Source: an uncultured Ruminococcus sp.
GTDB lineage: Bacteria; Bacillota; Clostridia; Oscillospirales; Ruminococcaceae
Length of the DNA stretch: 64,000 nt
Reading direction: 5' to 3'
Assembly: GCF_934476685.1 (NCBI RefSeq)
Contig: NZ_CAKSNX010000001.1
Coordinates: 124,001-188,000, forward strand
The notes beneath the pieces were generated by a model, which was not told where the DNA came from, searched no databases, and saw only the letters and a program-made list of their open reading frames with translations. This document shows, piece by piece, positions 24,585 through 33,027 of the stretch. The position numbers and the translations under genes were made by a program. The number at the start of each line of letters is the position of its first letter. Position 1 is the first letter of the stretch.

Positions 24585-24613
24585 ATTATAGCACACCAAA
24601 TACATTTTGTAAA
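24585..24613 (-). promoter_or_regulatory. Sigma-A promoter for the tatD operon
   Basis: TTTACA (24608-24613), a 17-base spacer and TATAAT (24585-24590), reading leftward; the expected transcription start is about 46 bases before the ATA codon of tatD, so the mRNA includes it. Confidence 0.7.
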
Positions 24614-24687
24614 GCATTTTTTAACTTAATAAGGAATAATTCAGAGATATTGAATAAAAAAAGTTGCAATTAACCGTGATTTTGCTC

Positions 24688-24716
24688 TTGACATATGGAT
24701 AAAAGAATTTTATAAT
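24688..24716 (+). promoter_or_regulatory. Consensus sigma-A promoter for the CE2-like esterase
   Basis: TTGACA (24688-24693), a 17-base spacer and TATAAT (24711-24716), reading rightward about 80 bases before the start codon. Confidence 0.8.
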
Positions 24717-24798
24717 ATATAATGAATTTATCTGAAAAATATGGTGATGATGTTTATATTTTTCATTGATACATTTTAAAGTTATTGGAGGAAAGATC

Positions 24799-25866
24799 AT
24801 GGCAAAGAAAAAGCTTATCCCTGCGGACAGCAATTTTATACTTTACATGGGAAGAATAGATTTTGCAGACCCGAAAAGACCTGAGTTTTACTGGGCAGGA
24901 ACAAATGCAAGAATGAAGTTTACAGGAACGAGCGTAAGCGCAGTTGTTCACAACCACAGATATTATAATGATATGCTGGTGGGATTTCTTATCGACGGAA
25001 AGGAATGCAAGGCGGAGATAAGTGAAAACGACAAGGATATCGTTGTTCCGCTGGCTGAGGGACTTGACGAGGGCGAGCATGAGATAATCTTCTATAAAAG
25101 ACAGGGTGCTACCCATTATTTTGAATTTTTAGGCTTTGAGATAGACGCTGAGGGTGAAGCGCTTGAACATTCACCTCTGCCGTCAAGAAAGATAGAGTGT
25201 TACGGAGATTCCGTTTCGGCAGGTGAAGTTGTTGAGGCTGTTGAATATACTGCAAGCTGCGATCCTGAGGGACATGAGGGAGTATATGACAACGCATGGC
25301 ACAGCTATTCTTTCATCACATCGAGAAATCTCGGTGCGCAGATACATGACAGCGCACAGGGCGGAATAGCTATATTCGACGGTACGGGATATTATCATGC
25401 TCCCGAATTTATCGGTATGGAGTCGGCTTATGACAAGCTCTGCTATTTTCCTGAGGGCAAAAAGGGCATAACAAAGTGGGATTTCTCTTCTTATGTTCCG
25501 AACGTTGTTCTTTTCGCTGTCGGTCAGAACGATCCTCACAGAGAGGGACACCCTGACAATGATATCACAGATCCTGAATACAGAACAAAGTGGAAGAACA
25601 GATACAAGGATATAATCCTTGATCTGAAGTCAAAATATCCGAACGCATATTTTATACTTCTTTTGACTGTACTCAATCACGATCCTGTATGGGACGATGT
25701 AATAGAGGAGATAAAGAACGAGCTTAATGATGAGAAGATATCTCACTGCAAGTTCACAAGGTCAGGAAAGGCTACCCCAGGTCACCCACGTCTGCCTGAG
25801 CAGTACGAAATGGCTGAGGAACTTACAGCTTTCATTTCCGCAATGGGAGATAAGGTCTGGGAATGA
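24799..25866 (+). CDS. SGNH-fold carbohydrate esterase, CE2-like
   Basis: The start is the ATG at 24799 after TTGGAGG. The 355-residue protein has an N-terminal beta-sandwich (about 1-125) and a C-terminal SGNH hydrolase domain, the CE2 acetyl-xylan esterase layout. Catalytic marks: ECYGDSVSAGE with Ser138, the GQND block at 242-245, and a late GHPRLPEQYEMAEEL with the catalytic His. CE2 enzymes remove acetyl groups from plant polysaccharides and usually are secreted, but no signal peptide is present, so it probably deacetylates imported oligosaccharides. Monocistronic. The substrate is inferred from family only. Confidence 0.85.
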   Translation: MAKKKLIPADSNFILYMGRIDFADPKRPEFYWAGTNARMKFTGTSVSAVVHNHRYYNDMLVGFLIDGKECKAEISENDKDIVVPLAEGLDEGEHEIIFYKRQGATHYFEFLGFEIDAEGEALEHSPLPSRKIECYGDSVSAGEVVEAVEYTASCDPEGHEGVYDNAWHSYSFITSRNLGAQIHDSAQGGIAIFDGTGYYHAPEFIGMESAYDKLCYFPEGKKGITKWDFSSYVPNVVLFAVGQNDPHREGHPDNDITDPEYRTKWKNRYKDIILDLKSKYPNAYFILLLTVLNHDPVWDDVIEEIKNELNDEKISHCKFTRSGKATPGHPRLPEQYEMAEELTAFISAMGDKVWE

Positions 25867-25905
25867 TCTGAAATGACCGAAATATACTTAATATAAGCTA
25901 AAAAT

Positions 25906-25943
25906 GCCGTATGTACGTCTTTTGATTTGCATACGGCTTTTTT
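25906..25943 (+). terminator. Intrinsic terminator of the CE2-like gene
   Basis: Perfect stem GCCGTATG/CATACGGC followed by seven T, about 40 bases after the stop. Confidence 0.85.
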
Positions 25944-26025
25944 ATACAAATTGTTCAAAATTATACAAATTTTATGTTTTAACATACAAAAAACTGAAAA
26001 AAATCTTAATATAATTTCTTTTGCG

Positions 26026-26054
26026 TTGACATATACAAATAATTGTACTATAAT
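26026..26054 (+). promoter_or_regulatory. Consensus promoter of the efflux operon
   Basis: Perfect TTGACA (26026-26031), a 17-base spacer and perfect TATAAT (26049-26054). It is followed by an untranslated leader of about 300 bases. Confidence 0.85.
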
Positions 26055-26162
26055 TATTCCATAATAAAAAGATATAAAATTTAAAATCAAAAATAAAAAG
26101 ACAAAAGACAGACAAAAAAATCAAAGACAACAGACATATACTATATTTAATGCTATAAGGCT

Positions 26163-26324
26163 ATAAAGCTTTTTTGCGGCAGGGGTAAATACTGTCGCTT
26201 ATTATGCTGTGTAAGGCTGTATAAGCTTTATGGTGGTAAAATATACAATTCAACAGGTAAAATATGTCTGCAATATATTTGCGGACTTTTTTTGTATAAG
26301 CAAATTCTGTGTAGTGTTGCTTAT
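26163..26324 (+). promoter_or_regulatory. Structured leader with internal terminator (candidate attenuator)
   Basis: An outer stem ATAAAGCTT/AAGCTTTAT (26163-26171 and 26223-26231) encloses a hairpin GCGGCAG/CTGTCGC (26176-26182 and 26192-26198). Then comes an intrinsic terminator GTCTGCAA/TTGCGGAC (26266-26286) with seven T to 26293. A further hairpin ATAAGCAA/TTGCTTAT (26296-26303 and 26317-26324) lies before the first gene. This order (structured region, terminator, gene) is that of a riboswitch or attenuator; I could not match it to a known class. Confidence 0.6.
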
Positions 26325-26364
26325 ATAATATAAATATATAAACTGAATAACGGAGGAAATGGTT

Positions 26365-27846
26365 ATGGCAGCAAAAAAACGTGTGATTACGGTAATAGTT
26401 ACCGTAATAATCATCTGTGCTTTATGTACAGGGGGATATTTCATCTACAAGGAATTTTCCAAAAACTCATCGTCAAGCGGTGAAAAGGTCTATGTTCAGA
26501 AAGTATCCACAGTGAACACAGTCACAGGCTCAGATCTTCTTGCAAATTCATTTGCGGGAGTTATCGTTGCGCAGAAGTCCGTTGATGTAAAGTATGATAC
26601 TTCAAAGACTATCGACGAGATACTTGTAAGCGAGGGCGACAGCGTTAAAAAGGGCGACAAGCTCCTCACTTATGATGTGGAATCCATTCAGCTTGAGATA
26701 GATACAGCAAAGCTTGAAGTGGAAAAGCTCCAGAACACTATCGACACAAACAAGACAGAGATAGCATCCCTCGAAAAAGAAAAACAGAATGCAGACGCTG
26801 ACGCTGTTGTTTCATACAACACACAGATCCTTTCACTTCAGAGCGACAACGCAAGAAGCGAATATGACATAAAGGCAAAGAACGTTGAGATACAGAAGCT
26901 TGAAGCGTCTATAAAGAGCGCTTATGTTACTGCGCCTATCGACGGCATAATCAAAAATCTTAAAGACAGCACATCTTCCTCCAACAGCGGCGACTATTCA
27001 GAAAGCTCAGATGTTATAATGCAGATCACAGCTGAGGGAGATTACAGAGTAAAGGGTACATTCAACGAGCAGAACGGTTCGGACATCTACGAGGGTGCAA
27101 GCGTTATTCTCAAGAGCCGTGTTGACGATACTCAGTGGACAGGTACTATCTCAGAGATAGACACGAATCCTCAGAAGGATACAAACAATATGTACTACTA
27201 CGGAGAGTCTGACGAGGAAACTACTTCTTCAAAGTATGCTTTCTATGTTACTCCCGACTCCCTTGACGGCTTTATGCTCGGTCAGCATATCATAATCGAG
27301 ATGGATAACGGTCAGAGTACAGAGGTCACAAAGACAGGTATATGGCTGTACACAGATTTTATCTGCAAGGACGGCGACAAGAGATATGTATGGGCAAAGA
27401 ACGCAAAGAAGGACAAGATCGAAAAGAGATATGTTGAGATCGGTGAAACTGACGAGGACTACGGCGACTGTCAGATACTTTCAGGTCTTGAAACTGACGA
27501 CTATATCGCATACCCTGCCGACTACATAAAGGAAGGTCTTGAAACTACCACAAACCAGTCTGATATATCTGTTCCCGACAATGATCTTACAGACGGCGAT
27601 GATGTGGATATGTATGATGATGGAACATATGATGATACAGATACAGGCAACGAGGATTTCGTTGATTACACAGACAGCGGCTCTTTTGAAGAGATGTACG
27701 GCATAACAGAAGAAGAGATGAATTCAATGACAGATGAAGAGCTTGAAGAATTTTTCAACAACTTCTATGCCGATGAAAACAACGCTGACGCAGATAACAC
27801 AGACACAACAGATAATACAAATGCTGACGATGCCGCAGAGGCATAA
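26365..27846 (+). CDS. Efflux adaptor (HlyD/MacA-like membrane fusion protein), first copy
   Basis: ATG at 26365 chosen because GGAGG is too close to the ATG at 26359. The 493-residue protein has a membrane anchor at residues 6-28, a biotinyl-lipoyl-like half motif (DEILVSEGDSVKKGDKLLTYD), a coiled-coil hairpin (about 110-195), the returning lipoyl half (APIDGIIKNL), a beta-barrel, and a long Asp/Glu/Asn/Thr-rich C-terminal tail (about 400-493). Adaptors of this type couple a MacB-like ABC transporter to export. It opens a four-gene operon with the ATPase, a second adaptor and a permease. The acidic tail is unusual for the family. Confidence 0.85.
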   Translation: MAAKKRVITVIVTVIIICALCTGGYFIYKEFSKNSSSSGEKVYVQKVSTVNTVTGSDLLANSFAGVIVAQKSVDVKYDTSKTIDEILVSEGDSVKKGDKLLTYDVESIQLEIDTAKLEVEKLQNTIDTNKTEIASLEKEKQNADADAVVSYNTQILSLQSDNARSEYDIKAKNVEIQKLEASIKSAYVTAPIDGIIKNLKDSTSSSNSGDYSESSDVIMQITAEGDYRVKGTFNEQNGSDIYEGASVILKSRVDDTQWTGTISEIDTNPQKDTNNMYYYGESDEETTSSKYAFYVTPDSLDGFMLGQHIIIEMDNGQSTEVTKTGIWLYTDFICKDGDKRYVWAKNAKKDKIEKRYVEIGETDEDYGDCQILSGLETDDYIAYPADYIKEGLETTTNQSDISVPDNDLTDGDDVDMYDDGTYDDTDTGNEDFVDYTDSGSFEEMYGITEEEMNSMTDEELEEFFNNFYADENNADADNTDTTDNTNADDAAEA

Positions 27847-27863
27847 CAGAACAGGAGAACGAT

Positions 27864-28733
27864 ATGGTATTTGAACTGAAAAATATCTACAAGGATTATC
27901 TTCAGGGAAAAGAGGCTGTGCCTGTTCTTAAAGATATATCCATTTCGGTAGATGACGGCGAATATGTCGCTATAATGGGTCCGTCGGGTTCGGGTAAATC
28001 TACCCTTATGAACATAATAGGCTGCCTTGACAAGCAGACGAAAGGCACGTTCTTTTTCGACGGAGCAGATATAATGAGCTGTTCAGACAAGCAGCTTTCC
28101 TCAATAAGAAACAAGAAGATAGGTTTCGTATTCCAGAACTTCAACCTGCTTCCAAGACAGTCTGCACTTGAAAATGTAGAGCTTCCTCTGCTTTATGCGG
28201 GCGTTCCGAAAAAGCAAAGGCATGAGCTTGCAAAGCAGGCGCTTAAAAAGGTAGGTCTTGAGGACAGAATGATGTTCAAGCCTACGCAGCTTTCGGGCGG
28301 ACAGAAACAGAGAGTGGCTATTGCGAGGGCGATAGTAAACAAGCCTAAGCTGCTGCTTGCCGACGAGCCTACGGGTGCATTGGATACAAAGTCGGGCGAT
28401 CAGGTAATGGAGCTTTTCAAGGAGCTTAATGATGACGGTGTTACTATCGTTATGATAACACACGAGCCTGAGATAGCGAACTGTGCAAAGAGGGTAATGT
28501 ATATCCGTGACGGCGAACTTCACAAGGGAGCATTTGACAGCAGAAATCCGAACTTTAATGAAAATGATACGGATGAAGTTTCGGACAATGCAAACAACTC
28601 AAATGATATTGAAATTTCCGAAATAAGAAAAGCTCAGAGCGTTGAAGAACTTATGGAAAGTTACAGAAAAAACAAGAACACACCGAACATCAGTTTTGCT
28701 GACAAAGGGGAAGAGGGAGGTAAAACAAAATGA
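27864..28733 (+). CDS. MacB/LolD-type ABC transporter ATP-binding protein
   Basis: 289 residues: Walker A GPSGSGKS at 39-46, Q-loop FQNFNLLPRQS, signature LSGGQ at 143-147, Walker B LLLADEP at 163-169 and the switch His in VMITHEPE. A C-terminal extension of about 65 residues (Asn/Asp/Glu-rich) goes beyond the usual 220-230 residues. It powers the FtsX-fold permease encoded two genes downstream. Its stop overlaps the next start (ATGA at 28730), showing translational coupling. Confidence 0.93.
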   Translation: MVFELKNIYKDYLQGKEAVPVLKDISISVDDGEYVAIMGPSGSGKSTLMNIIGCLDKQTKGTFFFDGADIMSCSDKQLSSIRNKKIGFVFQNFNLLPRQSALENVELPLLYAGVPKKQRHELAKQALKKVGLEDRMMFKPTQLSGGQKQRVAIARAIVNKPKLLLADEPTGALDTKSGDQVMELFKELNDDGVTIVMITHEPEIANCAKRVMYIRDGELHKGAFDSRNPNFNENDTDEVSDNANNSNDIEISEIRKAQSVEELMESYRKNKNTPNISFADKGEEGGKTK

Positions 28734-30577
28734 AAAAACTCATAATTTTTCTTCTCTGCTTTGCAATACTCGGTACGGGAGGATTTTTCGGATATAAGAA
28801 ATATGAAAAATCACAGGACGATAAAAAGGTAGTTGACGTTGTTCCTGTTAATATGATGGCGGAAAGCGCTGATATGTACGACTATTCAAGCGACGATATG
28901 TCGGGCGAGATAATATCCGCAAACTCACAGAAGATATATGTTGATTCTCAGAAGCTTATTAAAAAGGTATGCGTAAAGCAGGGCGACACAGTCAAAAAGG
29001 GCGACACCATACTTGAATATGATATGACGGTAGTTGAACTGGAGCTTGCGCAGAAAGAAAATCAGGTCAAGGTAATAGAGCAGAACATAAAAATGGCTAA
29101 CAAGGAGATAGAAAAGTACAAGAAACTCCAGCCTTCGGAAAATGCTCCGCAAGAGCCTGATGAACCGGATACTCCGGACATTCCCGATGAACCAGATGAA
29201 CCGGTCGTACCTGACGTACCAGATCCTGAGCCTGAGCCGACTCCCGAACCTGTGGAAACTGTTGACGTTGTAAAGCCTGCTTTTGTACAGGCAAGCGGAA
29301 CGGGTGAAAAGACCGATCCTTACATAATAAACTGCAGCACAGAGGCGAAGGTAGCACTTGCATTTATGCAGAGAATGGCTTCTACAAAAAAATATGCAGA
29401 GCTTTGCATTTATGACAAGGACTCAAATTTCCTTTACAAATGGTGCATAGACGGCACAGCGATAAATGTGAAAGAGGCACAGAACTGGAGCGTTTCAGAC
29501 GGCATCACTATTGATGAAAAGACAGGTCTTATAACTCTTGACACAACTGCAAAATTCTATGGAACATTTTCATTTGCTCTTCCGGCAGGCACACAGCAGG
29601 CTGACGATACGGACAGCAGTGATGATATATCAGACGATACAGATATAAGCGGTGATGATTCCGATATAAATTCTTCTGATGACGGCTATGACTATACTGC
29701 GGACGATATCGACAACACAGATACTTCTGACGATAACAGCGGAAGTCTGGACTATGTTTATTCAAAAGCTGAGCTACAGCAGATGATAACAGAAAAGCAG
29801 AATGAAATAAAGGATATGCAGATAGAGCTGAAAAATGCAAATCTTGAATACAACAACTCTAAGAAACAGAAATCTGACGGCAAGGTAGTTGCAAATATCG
29901 ACGGCGTTGTAAAGAAGATAAGCGACCCTGATCAGACGCAGGACACAGGTGACGGCACATCTGACGATCACACCGATGAGGACTATACCGACGAAGATAT
30001 ATACAGCGGTGATTCGGGCGACAGCGACGCTTTCGCCATTATCGAGGGCGACGGCGGAGTTGAGGTAAGATGCTCAGTTTCAGAACTTAATCTTCCAAAG
30101 GCTGCGGTGGGAAGTTACCTTAACGTTATGTCATGGGAAACGGGAAGTTCAACTTCCGCTGAGGTGACAAGCGTTGAAACCGAACCTTCCTCATACAATG
30201 CTGAAAACTGGGGAGATAACCCGAACAACTCAACATATTATGTTCACGCAAAGCTTGATGATTCGGCTGATTTCAATGTAGGCGACTGGGTATCAGTTTC
30301 ATTCACAAGCAGCGGAAAGGACACAAGCAACTCTGTTTACCTGCCTATCCACTATGTAAGGCAGGAGGGCGGAAACTACTACATTATGAAAGCAGACGAT
30401 AACAACAGACTTGTAAAGCAGTATGTAAAAGCAGGTCAGATAATGTATGGAACGAACATTGAGATAAAGGGCGGTCTTAAAATGTCCGACAGAATATGCT
30501 TCCCATACGGAACAGATGTCAAAGAGGGAGTAAAGACAAAGGATTCCACTGAAGTTCTTTACCCTGACAGTTATTAA
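28730..30577 (+). CDS. Efflux adaptor, second copy, with a domain inserted at the hairpin tip
   Basis: 615 residues: membrane anchor at 3-21, first lipoyl half (KKVCVKQGDTVKKGDTILEYD, 78-98), helix one (102-132), a Pro-Glu-Asp linker (134-178), an inserted domain (about 180-290), a Ser/Asp-rich linker (290-342), helix two (344-382), second lipoyl half (VVANIDGVVKKI), a beta-barrel and a C-terminal domain. In MacA-type adaptors the helices join by a short turn; here about 210 residues separate them. The inserted domain has repeated aromatic and charged segments (ELCIYDKDSNFLYKWCIDG) and was not recognised. Gram-positive cells have no TolC, so the tip may contact something else outside. Confidence 0.85.
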   Translation: MKKLIIFLLCFAILGTGGFFGYKKYEKSQDDKKVVDVVPVNMMAESADMYDYSSDDMSGEIISANSQKIYVDSQKLIKKVCVKQGDTVKKGDTILEYDMTVVELELAQKENQVKVIEQNIKMANKEIEKYKKLQPSENAPQEPDEPDTPDIPDEPDEPVVPDVPDPEPEPTPEPVETVDVVKPAFVQASGTGEKTDPYIINCSTEAKVALAFMQRMASTKKYAELCIYDKDSNFLYKWCIDGTAINVKEAQNWSVSDGITIDEKTGLITLDTTAKFYGTFSFALPAGTQQADDTDSSDDISDDTDISGDDSDINSSDDGYDYTADDIDNTDTSDDNSGSLDYVYSKAELQQMITEKQNEIKDMQIELKNANLEYNNSKKQKSDGKVVANIDGVVKKISDPDQTQDTGDGTSDDHTDEDYTDEDIYSGDSGDSDAFAIIEGDGGVEVRCSVSELNLPKAAVGSYLNVMSWETGSSTSAEVTSVETEPSSYNAENWGDNPNNSTYYVHAKLDDSADFNVGDWVSVSFTSSGKDTSNSVYLPIHYVRQEGGNYYIMKADDNNRLVKQYVKAGQIMYGTNIEIKGGLKMSDRICFPYGTDVKEGVKTKDSTEVLYPDSY

Positions 30578-30591
30578 GGAGGGGAAATATA

Positions 30592-31866
30592 ATGTTTGAA
30601 AATATAAGACTTTCCCTGCAAGGCATACTTTCCCATAAGATACGTTCGTTTCTTACTATGCTGGGCATAATCATAGGTATTGCGGCTATCATCGCCATAG
30701 TTTCCACCATTGAGGGAACAAACGAGCAGATAAAGAACAACCTTATCGGTTCGGGAAACAACACGGTAAAGATATCTCTTTCAGACGGCGACAATGATGT
30801 AGACTTCACATGGAATTCTGTGCCGTCAAACATAAAGGTCATAACAGACGATATGAAAAAGCGCATAGAGGATCTTAAAGAGGTCGAAAGCTGCACACTT
30901 TACAGAACAAGAAGCAATCTCGACAGCCTTTTCTACCTCAACAAGAAGATAGACTCAGCTATTATATACGGCATTGATGAGGACTATTTCTCCACGCTGG
31001 GATATGATATCGCTGAAGGAATAGCTTTCACAAAGGATCAGTATAAGAATTATTCCAAGGTGGCTATAATCGACTCAACTCTTCAGAGAGGACTTTTCGA
31101 GGGCGAAAGCGCCATAGGAAAACAGATAGACATAAACGGCGAGCCGTTCACTATCATAGGCGTTGCAACAAAGCGCATAGGCTTTGAGCCTGTAATAAAC
31201 TCGGTCAATGATTATTACACATACAATCAGACATCGAGCGGACTTATTTTCATACCGACAGACGACTGGGGAATGCTTTTCAGATATGATGAGCCGCAGA
31301 ACTGCATTGCAAAGGCTGTTGACACAGACAGCATGACAAACGCAGGAAAGAAAACGGCTGACATACTTAACGAAAATGTTGTTTCAGTAAAATCTGCCGG
31401 AGAAAATACCACAAACTCTATGGAATACAAGAGTGAGAGCCTTCTTGAACAGGCTAAGGCACTTCAGGATCTTTCATCTTCAACCAACAGTATGCTTATC
31501 TGGATAGCAAGCATTTCTCTGCTGGTAGGAGGAATAGGCGTAATGAACATCATGCTCGTTTCCGTTACGGAGAGAACAAGAGAGATCGGTCTTAAAAAGG
31601 CTTTGGGCGCAAGAAAGAGAAGAATACTCGCACAGTTTTTGACTGAGGCTGCCGTTCTTACAAGCATCGGCGGACTTATCGGAGTTTTCTCAGGCATAGG
31701 TCTTTCAAAGATAATCGCAAACATCGCAGATGTACCTGTGGCAATATCTTCTATGGCTATTGTGGTATCGGTAGTGTTCTCAATGGTAGTAGGAATAGTT
31801 TTCGGTCTTATACCATCTATAAAGGCTGCGAACCTCAACCCTATCGACGCTCTCAGATACGAATAA
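30592..31866 (+). CDS. MacB-like ABC transporter permease (FtsX fold)
   Basis: 424 residues: N-terminal membrane segment (SFLTMLGIIIGIAAIIAIV, 17-35), a MacB periplasmic-core-type extracellular domain (about 40-285), and three C-terminal membrane segments beginning near 305 (FtsX domain, with VTERTREIGLKKALGARKR). Such permeases export peptides, macrolides or toxins, or act as mechanotransducers. It follows the second adaptor by 14 bases behind AGGAGG. No histidine kinase, bacteriocin or precursor peptide gene is adjacent, so the cargo is unknown. Confidence 0.92.
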   Translation: MFENIRLSLQGILSHKIRSFLTMLGIIIGIAAIIAIVSTIEGTNEQIKNNLIGSGNNTVKISLSDGDNDVDFTWNSVPSNIKVITDDMKKRIEDLKEVESCTLYRTRSNLDSLFYLNKKIDSAIIYGIDEDYFSTLGYDIAEGIAFTKDQYKNYSKVAIIDSTLQRGLFEGESAIGKQIDINGEPFTIIGVATKRIGFEPVINSVNDYYTYNQTSSGLIFIPTDDWGMLFRYDEPQNCIAKAVDTDSMTNAGKKTADILNENVVSVKSAGENTTNSMEYKSESLLEQAKALQDLSSSTNSMLIWIASISLLVGGIGVMNIMLVSVTERTREIGLKKALGARKRRILAQFLTEAAVLTSIGGLIGVFSGIGLSKIIANIADVPVAISSMAIVVSVVFSMVVGIVFGLIPSIKAANLNPIDALRYE

Positions 31867-31888
31867 AACATATAATATTACGTTTTTC

Positions 31889-31922
31889 ACACCCTTTCTG
31901 CTTAGGCGGAAAGGGTGTTTTG
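31889..31922 (+). terminator. Intrinsic terminator of the efflux operon
   Basis: Stem ACACCCTTTC/GGAAAGGGTGT with an additional GC pair near the loop and a T-rich tail, 23 bases after the permease stop. Confidence 0.8.
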
Positions 31923-32056
31923 TTTATTTTTTTACTGAATTGACATTATTATTCAAGTATTACAATTTCGTTACCCTGTTAAAAATTTTTTTGCGACAAA
32001 TTTACGCTTATTTATAAAAGTGAAAAATACAAATAATATTTTGTTAACAATAACAG

Positions 32057-32085
32057 TTGACAAATACCATTTATTATGATATACT
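32057..32085 (+). promoter_or_regulatory. Sigma-A promoter for the coiled-coil membrane protein
   Basis: TTGACA (32057-32062), a 17-base spacer and TATACT (32080-32085). The rest of the 31923-32173 spacer is AT-rich, with nothing else recognised. Confidence 0.75.
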
Positions 32086-32173
32086 ATATCACATATGGTA
32101 TTATTATTTTAAGCTGAATGCTTTGACTTTTTCAGAATGCTTTCAGCCTATGTAATTGTAAGAGGGAATTAAA

Positions 32174-32899
32174 ATGAGCGAGCTTGAAAGAATTGAACAG
32201 GCGGAAGCTTATATTAACAGATACTTTGAATTTGAGGACGCTGTTAAGGTAAGCTACGAAAATAAAGATTATCTTAAAACATACATAAAGGACATATCTC
32301 AGCTCACCGCTGAATTTAACGTTAAGTCAAAGACTTTGAAGTCTATCGGTATCTGCGCACTTATTGCGGCGGCGGTGTTCATTGTTTTCTTTGTGCTTTT
32401 TTCTAAGATAATACTTGTTCCTATCGTTGCGGGAGCGGCTGTATTCGTTCTCGGCACAGCATTCGTTATTGCGCTTAACAAGTATAAGCTGACGGCTGCG
32501 GAGGAGCATCAGAAAGAGGTCAATGAGGGCATAAAGGAACAGATCGAGATACTTGACGGTCGTATCAGCCAGCTTGAAAGACAGCGTGACGATTATCTCA
32601 AGGCTCTTGAAAAGAAGATAGACTTTATGACTCTTGATGCTGACTATATGAAAAATATAGGCAAGATAAAAGGATACATTGAAAACGGTATGGCTGACAC
32701 CTGTGAAGCTGCGGTAGAGTTCTTTGAGCAGGATCTTCTTATGCAGCAGATGACGAATATCATCAGCAGCAGCGAACAGCCTATCTTAACAGAGGAAGAA
32801 AACAAGGAACGTTTCGGTGATCCGCTCAAGATAATAAAGGAAAACAAAAAGAAGAAAAAGAAAGAGAAAAAAGATAAGAAAGAAAAGAAATCAAAATAA
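32174..32899 (+). CDS. Two-span membrane protein with coiled coil, unknown function
   Basis: 241 residues: a soluble N-terminus (1-55), two membrane segments (about 56-76 and 80-102), a predicted coiled coil (about 108-150, with GRISQLERQRDDYLKAL), a mixed region, and a C-terminal tail of almost only Lys and Glu (from about 222). No conserved catalytic motif was seen. It is flanked by its own promoter and terminator. I do not recognise a family. Confidence 0.7.
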   Translation: MSELERIEQAEAYINRYFEFEDAVKVSYENKDYLKTYIKDISQLTAEFNVKSKTLKSIGICALIAAAVFIVFFVLFSKIILVPIVAGAAVFVLGTAFVIALNKYKLTAAEEHQKEVNEGIKEQIEILDGRISQLERQRDDYLKALEKKIDFMTLDADYMKNIGKIKGYIENGMADTCEAAVEFFEQDLLMQQMTNIISSSEQPILTEEENKERFGDPLKIIKENKKKKKKEKKDKKEKKSK

Positions 32900-32911
32900 A
32901 ACAAATCACAC

Positions 32912-32945
32912 AGGTCGGGCAAAGAAAATTGTCCGACCTTTTTTA
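32912..32945 (+). terminator. Intrinsic terminator of the coiled-coil membrane protein gene
   Basis: Stem AGGTCGGGCAA/TTGTCCGACCT with one G-T pair, then six T. Confidence 0.85.
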
Positions 32946-32966
32946 TGCAGATAAATAGATACATAG

Positions 32967-33006
32967 ATAAAAAATATGCAGCACCTTTTTTCGGTACTGC
33001 ATATTT
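32967..33006 (-). terminator. Intrinsic terminator of gyrA
   Basis: Leftward stem AAATATGCAG-ACC/GGT-CTGCATATTT with one mismatch and an A-rich loop, followed by a T-rich stretch, 22 bases after the gyrA stop. Confidence 0.8.
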
Positions 33007-33027
33007 GTATTATTAAGCTATTCGGCT

